Origin: Bacillus mobilis
GTDB taxonomy: Bacteria > Bacillota > Bacilli > Bacillales > Bacillaceae_G
DNA: 64,000 bases
Assembly: GCF_001884045.1 (NCBI RefSeq)
Contig: NZ_MACF01000071.1
Span: forward strand, 62,001 to 126,000
Direction: 5' to 3'
The notes under the pieces are model-generated. The model was not told where the DNA came from. It ran no database searches and worked only from the letters and a program-made list of their open reading frames with translations. Below are positions 25,491-34,217 of the stretch, piece after piece (within the stretch, counting starts at the first letter, position 1; every line of letters begins with the position of its first letter). Both the position numbers and the translations under genes were made by a program.

Positions 25491-26753
25491 TCAATCAAAT
25501 CGTCGAATACTTGGCACACATAACGCTATTCCAATTGTTACAAGTACTAATATAGCTAGTGTTATAATCGTTATCTCGCCACCTATGACAGTAGCTAACC
25601 ATCCTACAACTACATAACCTAGTGGCAATAAAGCAAATGAACCTAGCATATCAAGGCTTGCCACCCTTCCAAATGCTTCTTCTGGCACAAGCTCTTGTAA
25701 ACTTGTTTCCCAAATGAGTCCAAATATCATCATACCGAACCCTTCAATTGCCATTAATCCAATTAATGCAGGTGCCCAAGCAATAAACGGCATTATTAAA
25801 AGCGCACAACCACTTATTAATACACCACCATAGGCAAGTAATCCCCGCTTATGCCACCGTTCCCTCCCGCCAAATATTAGCGCGGAAATTACAGCTCCAA
25901 CACCAGAAGATGCCATTCCTAATCCATACACGTATGCTTCAAAATGATGATGAACATTAAATAACCACGGAATTAATACGACGATAATTCCTGCATAACA
26001 AATATTAATGAAAGAAAAAACTAAAATTGTAATCCATAGCCACGGATGATTTTTTAAAACGAAAACACCTTCCATAAACTCTTGTTTGTAATCGATTTGT
26101 CTCTTTTCAATGGGTTTTACTTTTTTAAACTTTATTTCTCTTAAAAATAATAAACATAAAAATGATAGCAAATACGTTACTGCATCCAGTCCAAATCCTA
26201 TTCCGGCAGATGCAACTGAAACAATCAATCCTCCAAGAGCCGGTCCAATTAGTCGTATACCTTGATTACTCATTTGCGTTAATGCATTAGCTGCATTTCG
26301 AATTTCCGGTACAAATACTTTCGCCCTTACAGCCGCATATGCTGGCTGAAATATCCCTTCCATAAGCCCATATAATGCTACGAGTACATATAGAAGTGGA
26401 ATTGTTAAAACATCCATAAATATAAGCATTGCAAATAATAGCATTAATGTGCAACGGATTATATCTGTAAGTAACATTAATTTCACTCGATCAATTCGAT
26501 CTACTACTAATCCAGCAAACGGTAACGCAAGAATATTAGGAAGCATGTACATTGCCATAGTCATTCCCATTACAACTGTTGAACCAGTTAATGAATACAC
26601 AACGACTGGCAAAATAACCATCGTTATCGAACTGCCTAAAGTCGAAAGTAATTGCCCAATCCATAAAAATTTAAAATGTGGTGACGCTTTAACTGGCAAT
26701 AACAATTTACCGACATAACTTACATGTTTCTCTGTTCGTATTTCTCCTTGCAT
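25491..26753 (-). CDS. MFS transporter, DHA3 (macrolide-efflux-like) type
   Basis: A 420-aa protein with 12 transmembrane segments. Opening SPHFKFLWIGQLLSTLGSS is the landmark of the DHA3 / MefA-type and enterobactin-exporter (EntS-like) MFS subfamily. Motif A-like FAGLVVDRIDRVKLML is at loop 2-3. It is a probable proton-driven drug or metabolite exporter; substrate unknown. GAGGAGAG lies upstream of ATG 26753. A 92-aa unknown protein follows in the same operon. Confidence 0.87.
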   Translation of the reverse strand: MQGEIRTEKHVSYVGKLLLPVKASPHFKFLWIGQLLSTLGSSITMVILPVVVYSLTGSTVVMGMTMAMYMLPNILALPFAGLVVDRIDRVKLMLLTDIIRCTLMLLFAMLIFMDVLTIPLLYVLVALYGLMEGIFQPAYAAVRAKVFVPEIRNAANALTQMSNQGIRLIGPALGGLIVSVASAGIGFGLDAVTYLLSFLCLLFLREIKFKKVKPIEKRQIDYKQEFMEGVFVLKNHPWLWITILVFSFINICYAGIIVVLIPWLFNVHHHFEAYVYGLGMASSGVGAVISALIFGGRERWHKRGLLAYGGVLISGCALLIMPFIAWAPALIGLMAIEGFGMMIFGLIWETSLQELVPEEAFGRVASLDMLGSFALLPLGYVVVGWLATVIGGEITIITLAILVLVTIGIALCVPSIRRFD

Positions 26754-26860
26754 ACTTCTCTCCTCTTTTCAAATTAAGTTAACACTAAATATAAAACAGA
26801 AAATTCAATCTTCAATACTTTTAATTATATATGAAACTGTTAAATTATTGGCAAAAACAT

Positions 26861-26898
26861 AAAAAAGGTGTTTTCATAAATGAAAACACCTTTTTTAT
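26861..26898 (-). terminator. Terminator of the SLH glucosaminidase gene
   Basis: A 17-bp stem AAAAAAGGTGTTTTCAT/ATGAAAACACCTTTTTT in near-palindromic form just after the stop at 26900. Confidence 0.9.
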
Positions 26899-26899
26899 T

Positions 26900-28312
26900 T
26901 TATAATTTTAAGTTCTTCTTCAATGTCCAATACTTTTCTTGAGCATTTTCAAATGAAAATTCTACCCAACCGTTTGGATCTTCACGATATACATTTACTT
27001 TCTTACCATTTTCTAATTTTCCAACTTCATTTTGTGTAACATTTGGTACACTCTTAATTGTATAACCAAATGGATATGGTACTTGATAGTAAGAGCCTAC
27101 TAATTGAACAGTAGCTGTTGCATCTTTTGCATAATCTTTATATGGAATTTCTTTTCCTAATGCCTCTACATTTAATGTATTAGCATTTTTCGGTAATCGT
27201 TTTACATTTTCATAATCTTTCTTGTTAAACGGTTTAATACGCTCCATTATATTAGCGATTTTGCCCGCCCATTCTTTATCTGTTGCATACTTTTCATTCA
27301 TAGCAGGTAATGTGTAACCGCTGAAATAATTTGCACCTTCTTCTAAGTAGTTCTTCCTTACATAATCAGCATTGTACGAAATACTTTCCTTATATGATGG
27401 TAAATATTTTGCATATGCAAATGGGTCGCGATCATATGCTCTTAAGCCAAATAAATTATGTTTACGATATGCAATTTCTGATTTACCATACGCAGATTCT
27501 AAGATTGCATGCGCAGCTAAATATAGCGCGCTCACACCATACTCATTTTGTGCTTGAACAAAGTCTTTTCCAGTTCCAATAAGAGGACTGTCAGGATGCC
27601 ATTTTTTAATAAAATTATCAATCTCTAGTGCCGTTACGTTCGCTGGTAACGTAACATCTAGATTAATATATGAAGGCTGTTCAACAGGAACATCCTTTTT
27701 AATTTGCATCGCTTTATATAATAATTGTGCATAGCTCTCACGTGTTAATACACTTGATGGATCAAATCCTCCAAGTCCATTCCCTACTGATACACCATTT
27801 GATTGCAATGCACTAATTGCTTCTTTTGCCCACCAATATGTTGCGTCTATATCATTAAATGTATGTGGTGCTTTTACTTCTAATTTAAATGCTCTTTGCA
27901 AAATAACAGACATTTCAGCACGAGTTAATGATTCTTTCGGTCTAAACGTCCCTTTACCATCACCTATGAAAATCCCCATATCTGTTAATGCCAAAATTTC
28001 TTTTGGGAACATCGTCGTTCCTGCGCTAATATCAGCGTATGGATTTTTATAATCACTCTTTAATTCTGGTTTTAATGCACGATACATTAATGCTGCTACT
28101 TGCTCACGAGTTACAACATCTCCAAAGCCAAATTTACCATTATCGTAACCTGCAATAACCCCTTTTGACGCTAAATCAGTAATCGCTTCAAGTGCCCAAT
28201 GATTTTTCGGAACGTCTGGAAATTCTTTTGTAGATGCAAACGAAGTTGCTGGAGCCATCACTACTTGAAGTGCGACTGTCACTGCTAACACATTAGAAAT
28301 AACTTTTTTCAT
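26900..28312 (-). CDS. SLH-domain N-acetylglucosaminidase (S-layer-associated autolysin)
   Basis: A 470-aa protein. A signal peptide (to about residue 26, SFA) is followed by three SLH repeats (about 30-75, 90-135, 150-195), which bind pyruvylated secondary cell-wall polymer. A glucosaminidase (LytD/FlgJ-like) domain spans about 225-365 with catalytic Glu in [18 protein letters not shown]-terminal SH3b-like region ends [18 protein letters not shown]. It cleaves peptidoglycan glycan strands at the surface. ATG 28312 has no adjacent Shine-Dalgarno; GGGAGG lies 45 bases upstream behind a hairpin. Confidence 0.92.
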   Translation of the reverse strand: MKKVISNVLAVTVALQVVMAPATSFASTKEFPDVPKNHWALEAITDLASKGVIAGYDNGKFGFGDVVTREQVAALMYRALKPELKSDYKNPYADISAGTTMFPKEILALTDMGIFIGDGKGTFRPKESLTRAEMSVILQRAFKLEVKAPHTFNDIDATYWWAKEAISALQSNGVSVGNGLGGFDPSSVLTRESYAQLLYKAMQIKKDVPVEQPSYINLDVTLPANVTALEIDNFIKKWHPDSPLIGTGKDFVQAQNEYGVSALYLAAHAILESAYGKSEIAYRKHNLFGLRAYDRDPFAYAKYLPSYKESISYNADYVRKNYLEEGANYFSGYTLPAMNEKYATDKEWAGKIANIMERIKPFNKKDYENVKRLPKNANTLNVEALGKEIPYKDYAKDATATVQLVGSYYQVPYPFGYTIKSVPNVTQNEVGKLENGKKVNVYREDPNGWVEFSFENAQEKYWTLKKNLKL

Positions 28313-28319
28313 AAATTGT

Positions 28320-28366
28320 TTAACACGTTTTCTATATGCTTGTCCCGTGTTAACTTGCCTCCCTTT
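28320..28366 (-). promoter_or_regulatory. Shine-Dalgarno separated from ATG by a hairpin
   Basis: AAAGGGAGGC (28357-28366) is followed on the minus strand by TTAACACG...CGTGTTAA (arms 28346-28353 and 28320-28327, 18-nt loop). ATG 28312 comes 7 bases later. If folded, the SD-to-ATG gap shrinks to about 10-12 bases. Confidence 0.6.
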
Positions 28367-28520
28367 ATCGTATAATTTTCCCTATTAAACTAACAAACTC
28401 TTAATTAGTCAACAGTAAAAGTATACGTGATAAAAATAAACTAATCTACCATTATTTTATTCATAATCAGCATAATACGATATATCTTTTTATCCTGATA
28501 TAAAATTACAAAATTTTACA

Positions 28521-28553
28521 CAAAAAGCCCACCTCTATATAGACGATGGACTT
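28521..28553 (-). terminator. Terminator of the SLH amidase gene
   Basis: AAGTCCATCGTCTAT pairs with ATAGAGGTGGGCTT (G-U pairs included), followed by TTTTTG on the minus strand. Confidence 0.75.
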
Positions 28554-28567
28554 AGCAATCAACATTC

Positions 28568-29803
28568 TTATTTAGCTAAACGATATTTTGAAACATCGAA
28601 ACCTTTCCACTCATAATAATCCAAAATCCCAGCATAAACTGCCTCAGCAGCAATTTGTCTTCCTGATTCATTAGCTAATTTACCATTATCAATAAAGGCA
28701 AGCTCTGTTAAAACTGCTGGTACTGTATTATTATTCACTACATAAAGTGAGTGATTGTCTTTTATAGTTCTATCTCTTGTATGTAGTGCTTCTACTACTC
28801 GTGTTTGAATTTTCTTCGCTAATACTTCACTATCCTTTTCAATCTGTGTCTCTTCTCCACGCTTGGATTTTTTATAATAATATGTTTCCGTTCCATGACC
28901 ATCATGATTTTCAGAAGAATTTGCATGAATGCTTACAAATATATCTGCATTGTTCTCTTGACCAAATTTCACTCGATTCGCAAGAGATTCATTCCTGTTA
29001 CTTCCTGGATTTCCGTTCTCTTCACGTGTTAACAAAGGTCTTAAAGGTGTATTTTTTTCTAGCAACTTCTGTAATCTTAAAGATGTATCAAATACAATTT
29101 TACTTTCCTCTACACCTTGCCCTGGATTCCCTGGATCAAATCCTCCATGACCAGGATCAATAATAACTACCTTTTCTACTAAAGGATTGCCTACTTTAAG
29201 TGAATCAGCCTTTGCAATAAACTGTGCTGCTTCTGCTTTCGTTACAGTTTTCTTAGGCTCCCACTTCTCACCAGTACCAAGAGAGATGCCTAATTCAACT
29301 AAGATGTTAGCTTTTTCTTTACCCCAGTTTAATGTTTCTAAATCTTTGAATTTAGTTGCTGGAGTACCATTTACTTTAGAATCTAATTTGTAAGCTTCTA
29401 CAAGAAGAGAGGCCATTGAAACTCGGTCAATTTTCCCAGTTGGGTCAAAGACGCCTGGACCTTTCCCTTTAACAACACCAGCTTTTTCTACAGCTGCGAT
29501 GAATGGAGTGTACCAATCGTTTTGAGAATCACCGAAAGATGGTTTAGCATTTTTATCGATTGGTAAGTTTAAGATTTTAGCCATCATTGTAGCTGCTTCT
29601 GCACGAGAGATTTCTTTTCCAGGCTCGAACATTCCTTTATCGTTACCTGTAACTGCACCTTTCTCTACTAAATAGTAAATAGAATCTTCTGCCCAATGTT
29701 TAGCTATGACATCTGGAAATTTTTTTGTTTGTGCGAAGCTACTAGATGAATAAGATAATATACTAGCTGCGATTACTCCTGCTGCGATTATTCTATTTTT
29801 CAT
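28568..29803 (-). CDS. SLH-domain N-acetylmuramoyl-L-alanine amidase
   Basis: A 411-aa protein. Signal peptide (to about residue 24), three SLH repeats (about 27-70, 85-130, 145-190), then an Amidase_3 zinc domain (about 207-405). Zinc ligands and catalytic residues are visible: His in IIDPGHGGFDPG, Glu in VEESKIVFD, His in VSIHANSS and Glu in LTELAFIDN. It cuts the lactyl-amide bond between MurNAc and the stem peptide and is held at the surface by its SLH repeats. GAGGGGAA lies before ATG 29803. The neighbouring SLH glucosaminidase is transcribed the same way but each has its own terminator. Confidence 0.93.
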   Translation of the reverse strand: MKNRIIAAGVIAASILSYSSSSFAQTKKFPDVIAKHWAEDSIYYLVEKGAVTGNDKGMFEPGKEISRAEAATMMAKILNLPIDKNAKPSFGDSQNDWYTPFIAAVEKAGVVKGKGPGVFDPTGKIDRVSMASLLVEAYKLDSKVNGTPATKFKDLETLNWGKEKANILVELGISLGTGEKWEPKKTVTKAEAAQFIAKADSLKVGNPLVEKVVIIDPGHGGFDPGNPGQGVEESKIVFDTSLRLQKLLEKNTPLRPLLTREENGNPGSNRNESLANRVKFGQENNADIFVSIHANSSENHDGHGTETYYYKKSKRGEETQIEKDSEVLAKKIQTRVVEALHTRDRTIKDNHSLYVVNNNTVPAVLTELAFIDNGKLANESGRQIAAEAVYAGILDYYEWKGFDVSKYRLAK

Positions 29804-29972
29804 AGAATATATTCCCCTCTCAAGTACAATGTATTTATATAACAGACTAATTATAGTTCTGAAAATTAGTAATAGTCAATTGAAATTTGTATAATTTTGT
29901 ATTATTATTGTATTTTTTGTCATATATAACTATAGTTAAAAACTATAAGGTTTTATAAGAGGAGAGATTCAT

Positions 29973-30458
29973 ATGAGCAACAATTGGAAAGATATAGAGC
30001 ACCGTATGTATACAATGTGTATGATTCAGCGAAAAAACGAAGTATTACTAATACAGCGCCCCGATCATCTAGGCTTCCCTGGTTTCATAGCGCCTGGCGG
30101 AAAAGTAGATTTTCCAGAAAGTATCGTTCAAGCTGCTCAGCGAGAAGTAGAAGAAGAAACTGGATTACTTGTGTCAAATTTAACTTTTAAGGGACTAGAT
30201 GAATACGTAAATCCGAAAGAAAACGTTCGATATATGGTATTTAACTATTGGACAAATTCATTTGAAGGTGAACTCCTTTTGAATCCTCCTGAAGGCGAAT
30301 TATTATGGGTACCAATCGGCACAGCACTAAATCTTCCTATGCAAGATTGGTTTAAAGAAAGATTCCCATTATTTTTTGAAAAAGGTACGTTTGAAATTCA
30401 ACGTGTTTGGGACCGAGACTTAAATAAACAAGTTACTATGACGATTACCCATACATAA
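29973..30458 (+). CDS. Nudix hydrolase (MutT/8-oxo-dGTPase type)
   Basis: A 161-aa protein. The Nudix box lies at about residues 41-63: GGKVDFPESIVQAAQREVEE then ETGL, matching GX5EX7REUXEEXGU. It opens HRMYTMCMIQRKNEVLLIQR. Similar Bacillus proteins are called 8-oxo-dGTP diphosphatases; the true substrate needs assays. GAGGAGAG lies before ATG 29973. It is monocistronic and converges with YndJ. Confidence 0.9.
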   Translation: MSNNWKDIEHRMYTMCMIQRKNEVLLIQRPDHLGFPGFIAPGGKVDFPESIVQAAQREVEEETGLLVSNLTFKGLDEYVNPKENVRYMVFNYWTNSFEGELLLNPPEGELLWVPIGTALNLPMQDWFKERFPLFFEKGTFEIQRVWDRDLNKQVTMTITHT

Positions 30459-30484
30459 AAAGCTTGGAATCTCTCCAAGCTTTT
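30457..30484 (+). terminator. Shared terminator of Nudix and YndJ genes
   Basis: A 12-bp stem AAAAAGCTTGGA/TCCAAGCTTTT between converging genes. Confidence 0.88.
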
Positions 30485-30485
30485 C

Positions 30486-32111
30486 TTACTTCTCCTCTAA
30501 TCTCTTAATCTCATAATCAATTTCTAAAAACTTGATTCCGAATATCCACATTTTATGGTTAGCTTCTAACATTTGATTTGCGCCCTCTTTAATAATAAAT
30601 GTCTCTGCTAACGGTAAACGGATTGTAAAGTAGCGAGTATGTAAATAAATCCCCTCATCTCCCTTACCATTTTTTCTCAGATTACTAGTAATGATTAAAT
30701 CATTACTCATATTACATAATTTTAAAACCCCCGTCATATTCGAATATGGTAAAGGCAATGCAATATTCATATATGTCTCATTCTCATGTGTATGTTTTGA
30801 GTAAAGAGCTACAAAAATAGATTCTTCTGCTTCATTTTTTCTTATCCAAGCCCTTACATTCTCTCTTCCATCCTTCTCATCTATTACCCCGATGATAGAG
30901 CCATGCATCGTTTCCCACTTGCCGCCCATTCCTAAATGTATTTGTCCTACACGCTGACTCATTTTCTCATAGCAAAATGCAACCGGGCGGAACCAACGAG
31001 CCCACTTAATATGCGATTGTAATTCATACTCTTTTGTATTTTCATAGAAACGAATAATACTTAAAGGAATCTTGTTCACGTCAAATGCATCACTATGAAA
31101 CTCATTCATTTTATCAACTAAGCCTTTATATTCCTTGCTATCTATTAAATTCCTGTTATGTAAAAACGCTTCTCCAACTGTCGTATTTCCTCTTAAGCTG
31201 CTCATTGGTTTCCCGTAATATTTATAATTCGGAGCACTCTTTTCAATCATCCAACCAACAAATGCTGGTAACGCTACTCCAATTCCATTGACCACACCGT
31301 GAATCCAAACCATTTGAGAAATTGTAATCGTCATTACATGTTTCAAATTCCCATATGAATATATAAGTGAAAACATAATTGTTACCATGAGCGTGCTAGA
31401 CGATATGACCAGGAGAACCTTTGCACTAATAGCATTAAATTTCGTGCGCCAAACATAGATCCCATAACCATAAATAGCGCATAAATATAGGAACACTGCA
31501 AAAAATTCAAATACTCTTGAGTACGTAATTCCTATTGCAACTGTCATAGGTGAAATGACGATGATAAACATAATAGCATCATATATTTTACTTCTCTTTT
31601 CTCTTTTTCTCCCAATTAAACCAGCTGATAACGGCAATAGAAATGCCGAATAATGAAAGTGTGCAGCTGTAAGCAAAACAATGTCGGAACTAAAGTGCAT
31701 AATGGAAAGCTTTGCTACAGAAGCAAAAAACCAGAAACCACCTAAAAACAAATACATAAACGCACTATCGATAGCTGTCTCCTCTAACGGTTTCCATCCT
31801 CTTTCTAGTAATCTACTTATCCCAAATAACGCAACAATTCCTGTATATACAAACCAAAGTAACGCAAAGAAATAGTGATTTGTTACGAAAGCTAGCATTG
31901 CACTAATTGCTGCGATTGGATATAAAAGTGATACTAGTTTATAAAAGGATACATATGATCCATTTCTTGTTTTCTTATCAATGATGCAAAATGACATCGG
32001 TATACATAACAAAATAGATAATAATATAATTGCTTCCACTGGGTTTATATTTGACCACTCACATATTAAAAAAATAATATAACAAGCAAGCCCAACTATT
32101 ATATTTTTCAT
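30486..32111 (-). CDS. YndJ-family membrane protein
   Basis: A 541-aa protein. The N-terminal half (residues about 1-290) has eight to nine hydrophobic helices; the C-terminal half is soluble and beta-rich, with GQIHLGMGGKWETMHGSIIG and repeated strands. This two-part form is that of the B. subtilis YndJ family, of unknown function. It starts 5 bp after the DUF4166 gene, so it is the last gene of a three-gene operon with a DoxX-like/SRPBCC protein and DUF4166 protein. Confidence 0.75.
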   Translation of the reverse strand: MKNIIVGLACYIIFLICEWSNINPVEAIILLSILLCIPMSFCIIDKKTRNGSYVSFYKLVSLLYPIAAISAMLAFVTNHYFFALLWFVYTGIVALFGISRLLERGWKPLEETAIDSAFMYLFLGGFWFFASVAKLSIMHFSSDIVLLTAAHFHYSAFLLPLSAGLIGRKREKRSKIYDAIMFIIVISPMTVAIGITYSRVFEFFAVFLYLCAIYGYGIYVWRTKFNAISAKVLLVISSSTLMVTIMFSLIYSYGNLKHVMTITISQMVWIHGVVNGIGVALPAFVGWMIEKSAPNYKYYGKPMSSLRGNTTVGEAFLHNRNLIDSKEYKGLVDKMNEFHSDAFDVNKIPLSIIRFYENTKEYELQSHIKWARWFRPVAFCYEKMSQRVGQIHLGMGGKWETMHGSIIGVIDEKDGRENVRAWIRKNEAEESIFVALYSKHTHENETYMNIALPLPYSNMTGVLKLCNMSNDLIITSNLRKNGKGDEGIYLHTRYFTIRLPLAETFIIKEGANQMLEANHKMWIFGIKFLEIDYEIKRLEEK

Positions 32112-32116
32112 ATCAT

Positions 32117-32728
32117 TTATTTCCTCTCCACAAATGTTCCCTTATATGAAAATAATGAACCAATTAACGGATTGCGTACTTGTACATGAATTCGAAAACA
32201 TTGTAGTGTTTCATCATAACTTTCTACAATTTTGGCCTCTCCGTATAAAAATCTAGGTAACGGGACTTTTCTTCCAAACATGTAAAACCATTGTTTCTTT
32301 GAAGAAATATGCATTGCCCCCACCTCATCAATATGAAAATTCAATGTAGAAACAAGTATGTGCGGCTCACCAAAATAATCTACAATTTCATTATTCTCTT
32401 CATCCATCTGCATAATAGCGTTAAAGTATCTTTTCTTATTATGAAAATAAAAAGTACGATTCCACCGCACAAGTTCATTTCCATGTTCATCTCGCTCAGC
32501 GGTATTATGTATTGTAAATGGCACTTCCTTCCCCCGCTCAGAGAAAAACATTCTAAACTTCGATGCTATTTTCAATATTAATTTCACGAAAATAGAACCT
32601 CCATAAATTTCATCCATCCTCCCTTCTCCAGTAAAGCTATTTTCATCCGTAATTTCATAGCGTTTCTGTAATTTCGGATGAAGTTTTTTATAAGAATCCC
32701 CTAATATTCTTTCATACATATTAGCCAT
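32117..32728 (-). CDS. DUF4166 domain protein
   Basis: A 203-aa soluble protein. It opens MANMYERILGDSYKKLHPKL and contains the block GRMDEIYGGS, both matching DUF4166 proteins. A Trp/Phe-rich beta-strand pattern suggests a lipocalin- or START-like barrel. AAAGGGAT lies upstream of ATG 32728. It is 3 bp after the DoxX-like gene and 5 bp before YndJ, so the three products probably work together at the membrane. Function unknown. Confidence 0.75.
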   Translation of the reverse strand: MANMYERILGDSYKKLHPKLQKRYEITDENSFTGEGRMDEIYGGSIFVKLILKIASKFRMFFSERGKEVPFTIHNTAERDEHGNELVRWNRTFYFHNKKRYFNAIMQMDEENNEIVDYFGEPHILVSTLNFHIDEVGAMHISSKKQWFYMFGRKVPLPRFLYGEAKIVESYDETLQCFRIHVQVRNPLIGSLFSYKGTFVERK

Positions 32729-32731
32729 ACA

Positions 32732-33640
32732 TTATCCCTTTCTCTTCCTTTTGCAATTTTTTGCACTTGGTAAATTCGTGCTATTTATATAACCGACAAT
32801 TGATAACCCCATTAGTAAAACGTTTAATGTAATTGGATTAAACGGCTCTGTAAAGCTTACAATATTCGTAAATCCTGCTGCTATCGTTAAGGCTATTAAC
32901 ATAAAAATATGTACGATAAATACTTTTCGCTTTTGAAATGGCAACAACCATATGACACCAAAAATAATTTCTAGTAATCCAATTATTTTAAGTACAAAAA
33001 TACTATGTTCAGTTGAACCAATCATCACAGACAGCATTTTTACTTCTTCTGAATGAGTAAACACTAGTTTCGGCACTATTCCTTGATACATCCATACAAA
33101 TGCAATTAAAAAACATACGAGCCAATATGTCATTGTTCTTCTAATTAGTAATCTAGGGTGCAATCCCTTTTCTAACCATAATTTTAAAGCATCAAAACTC
33201 CATGCAGTCGCCCAGCCCAATAACGGCCGAAACATATAGACATCTATTACATTCCCTATACGACCAAACCTCGTATCATAATCATATTGTGTCTCAAAAT
33301 GAATGTGTTCTTCACACGGTGTATACTTCCAATAACCACGCCCTATTTGAATAATTGATAATTGATTGTCTGTCCAAAATTTTAAAGAAGAAATCCGTTC
33401 ACCTGTTTCTTTTCTTATTTCACCTATCGATTCCCCTTCACCAGCTATTTCAAGTCCAAATCCGATTTTTGTTTTATATAAAAACTTCTGCGGTTCTCCT
33501 TCTTTTTTCTCTAAATACGAAATTTCAGTAAAGCGAGCATCCCATTCTGTATGTATATCTGGTTCTTGCGTATATTCCCATAATTTCTCCATTGTTGTGT
33601 TCATTTCTGCCGAAACATAAATAGGCTTTTTTCCCTTCAT
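32732..33640 (-). CDS. SRPBCC (START-like) domain fused to a DoxX-like membrane domain
   Basis: A 302-aa protein. The N-terminal 150 residues form a SRPBCC/START-like fold (PIYVSAEMNTTMEKLWEYT, then WKYTPCEEHIHFETQYDYD), which usually binds hydrophobic ligands. The C-terminal half has four helices with a DoxX-like layout (KIIGLLEIIFGVIWLLPF). The tail is strongly basic (KNCKRKRKG). GGAGG lies upstream of ATG 33640. First gene of the DoxX-like/DUF4166/YndJ operon. A lipid or quinone role is possible but not shown. Confidence 0.75.
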   Translation of the reverse strand: MKGKKPIYVSAEMNTTMEKLWEYTQEPDIHTEWDARFTEISYLEKKEGEPQKFLYKTKIGFGLEIAGEGESIGEIRKETGERISSLKFWTDNQLSIIQIGRGYWKYTPCEEHIHFETQYDYDTRFGRIGNVIDVYMFRPLLGWATAWSFDALKLWLEKGLHPRLLIRRTMTYWLVCFLIAFVWMYQGIVPKLVFTHSEEVKMLSVMIGSTEHSIFVLKIIGLLEIIFGVIWLLPFQKRKVFIVHIFMLIALTIAAGFTNIVSFTEPFNPITLNVLLMGLSIVGYINSTNLPSAKNCKRKRKG

Positions 33641-33754
33641 TCTTCTACCTCCAATGCACTATACTTTTAATGTACATGCAACGAATTCATTTTGCTACAT
33701 TTTTCACAAACTTCCCTGTAGAAAGAAAGAATTTTTAAAATTTATACAAAACAC

Positions 33755-33783
33755 TTGATTCCCCGAAAAATTTAAATTATTAT
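33755..33783 (+). promoter_or_regulatory. lysC promoter
   Basis: TTGATT (33755-33760), 17 bp, TATTAT (33778-33783), about 45 bp upstream of the lysine aptamer. Confidence 0.6.
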
Positions 33784-33833
33784 AAAACAAATGTTACCAA
33801 CAACTTCATAAATCAAACACTCTCGCCTAAAAC

Positions 33834-34016
33834 GTGAGATAGAGGTTGCGATACTTATGATTATTCTAATGGAGACACAGAGATGTCTATGAAATTAGAT
33901 GAAAGGAAGTATTGCCGAAATCGATAATTTTCTCTGCATTTATCGATTGGGGCTGTTTTCGAATAGAAACAGAACTGTCATATGTACAGAAGTGTATGTA
34001 TGAAGAGCTATCTACA
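33834..34016 (+). promoter_or_regulatory. Lysine riboswitch (L box) aptamer
   Basis: Conserved L-box elements occur in order: AGAGGTTGCGA, GGAGACA, GAAAGGAAGTATTGCCGAAA and GGGGCTGTT. P1 is AGATAG (33837-) with CTATCT (about 34007-34013). It lies directly ahead of lysC, as in B. subtilis. Lysine binding favours termination. Confidence 0.9.
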
Positions 34017-34137
34017 AAAAAGAGATATCATTCTTATGATATTCCTTTTTTGGCGGTTTTTTTATTAGCTCCGTTTTCTGTTTCCCTTTTCCTGTAACAG
34101 CACCATCCTCACTTATTTGAGATGGTGTTTTTTGTTT
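34016..34137 (+). terminator. Lysine riboswitch expression platform
   Basis: A main terminator CACCATC...GATGGTG followed by TTTTTTG (34101-34134). A second hairpin AGATATCAT/ATGATAT with flanking A6/T6 (34016-34053) lies between it and the aptamer and may be the antiterminator or an extra terminator. Confidence 0.75.
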
Positions 34138-34217
34138 TTCTCTGGTAACTACAGGAATATTGGGATTTATATATGTCCTAATCTATTCTTAAAAATGGAT
34201 GAAAGAAGGAATTCGTA

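Noticed and set aside
28777-29163. 128-codon plus-strand open frame inside the amidase gene
   Set aside because: Antisense to a clear Amidase_3 domain, no ribosome binding site.
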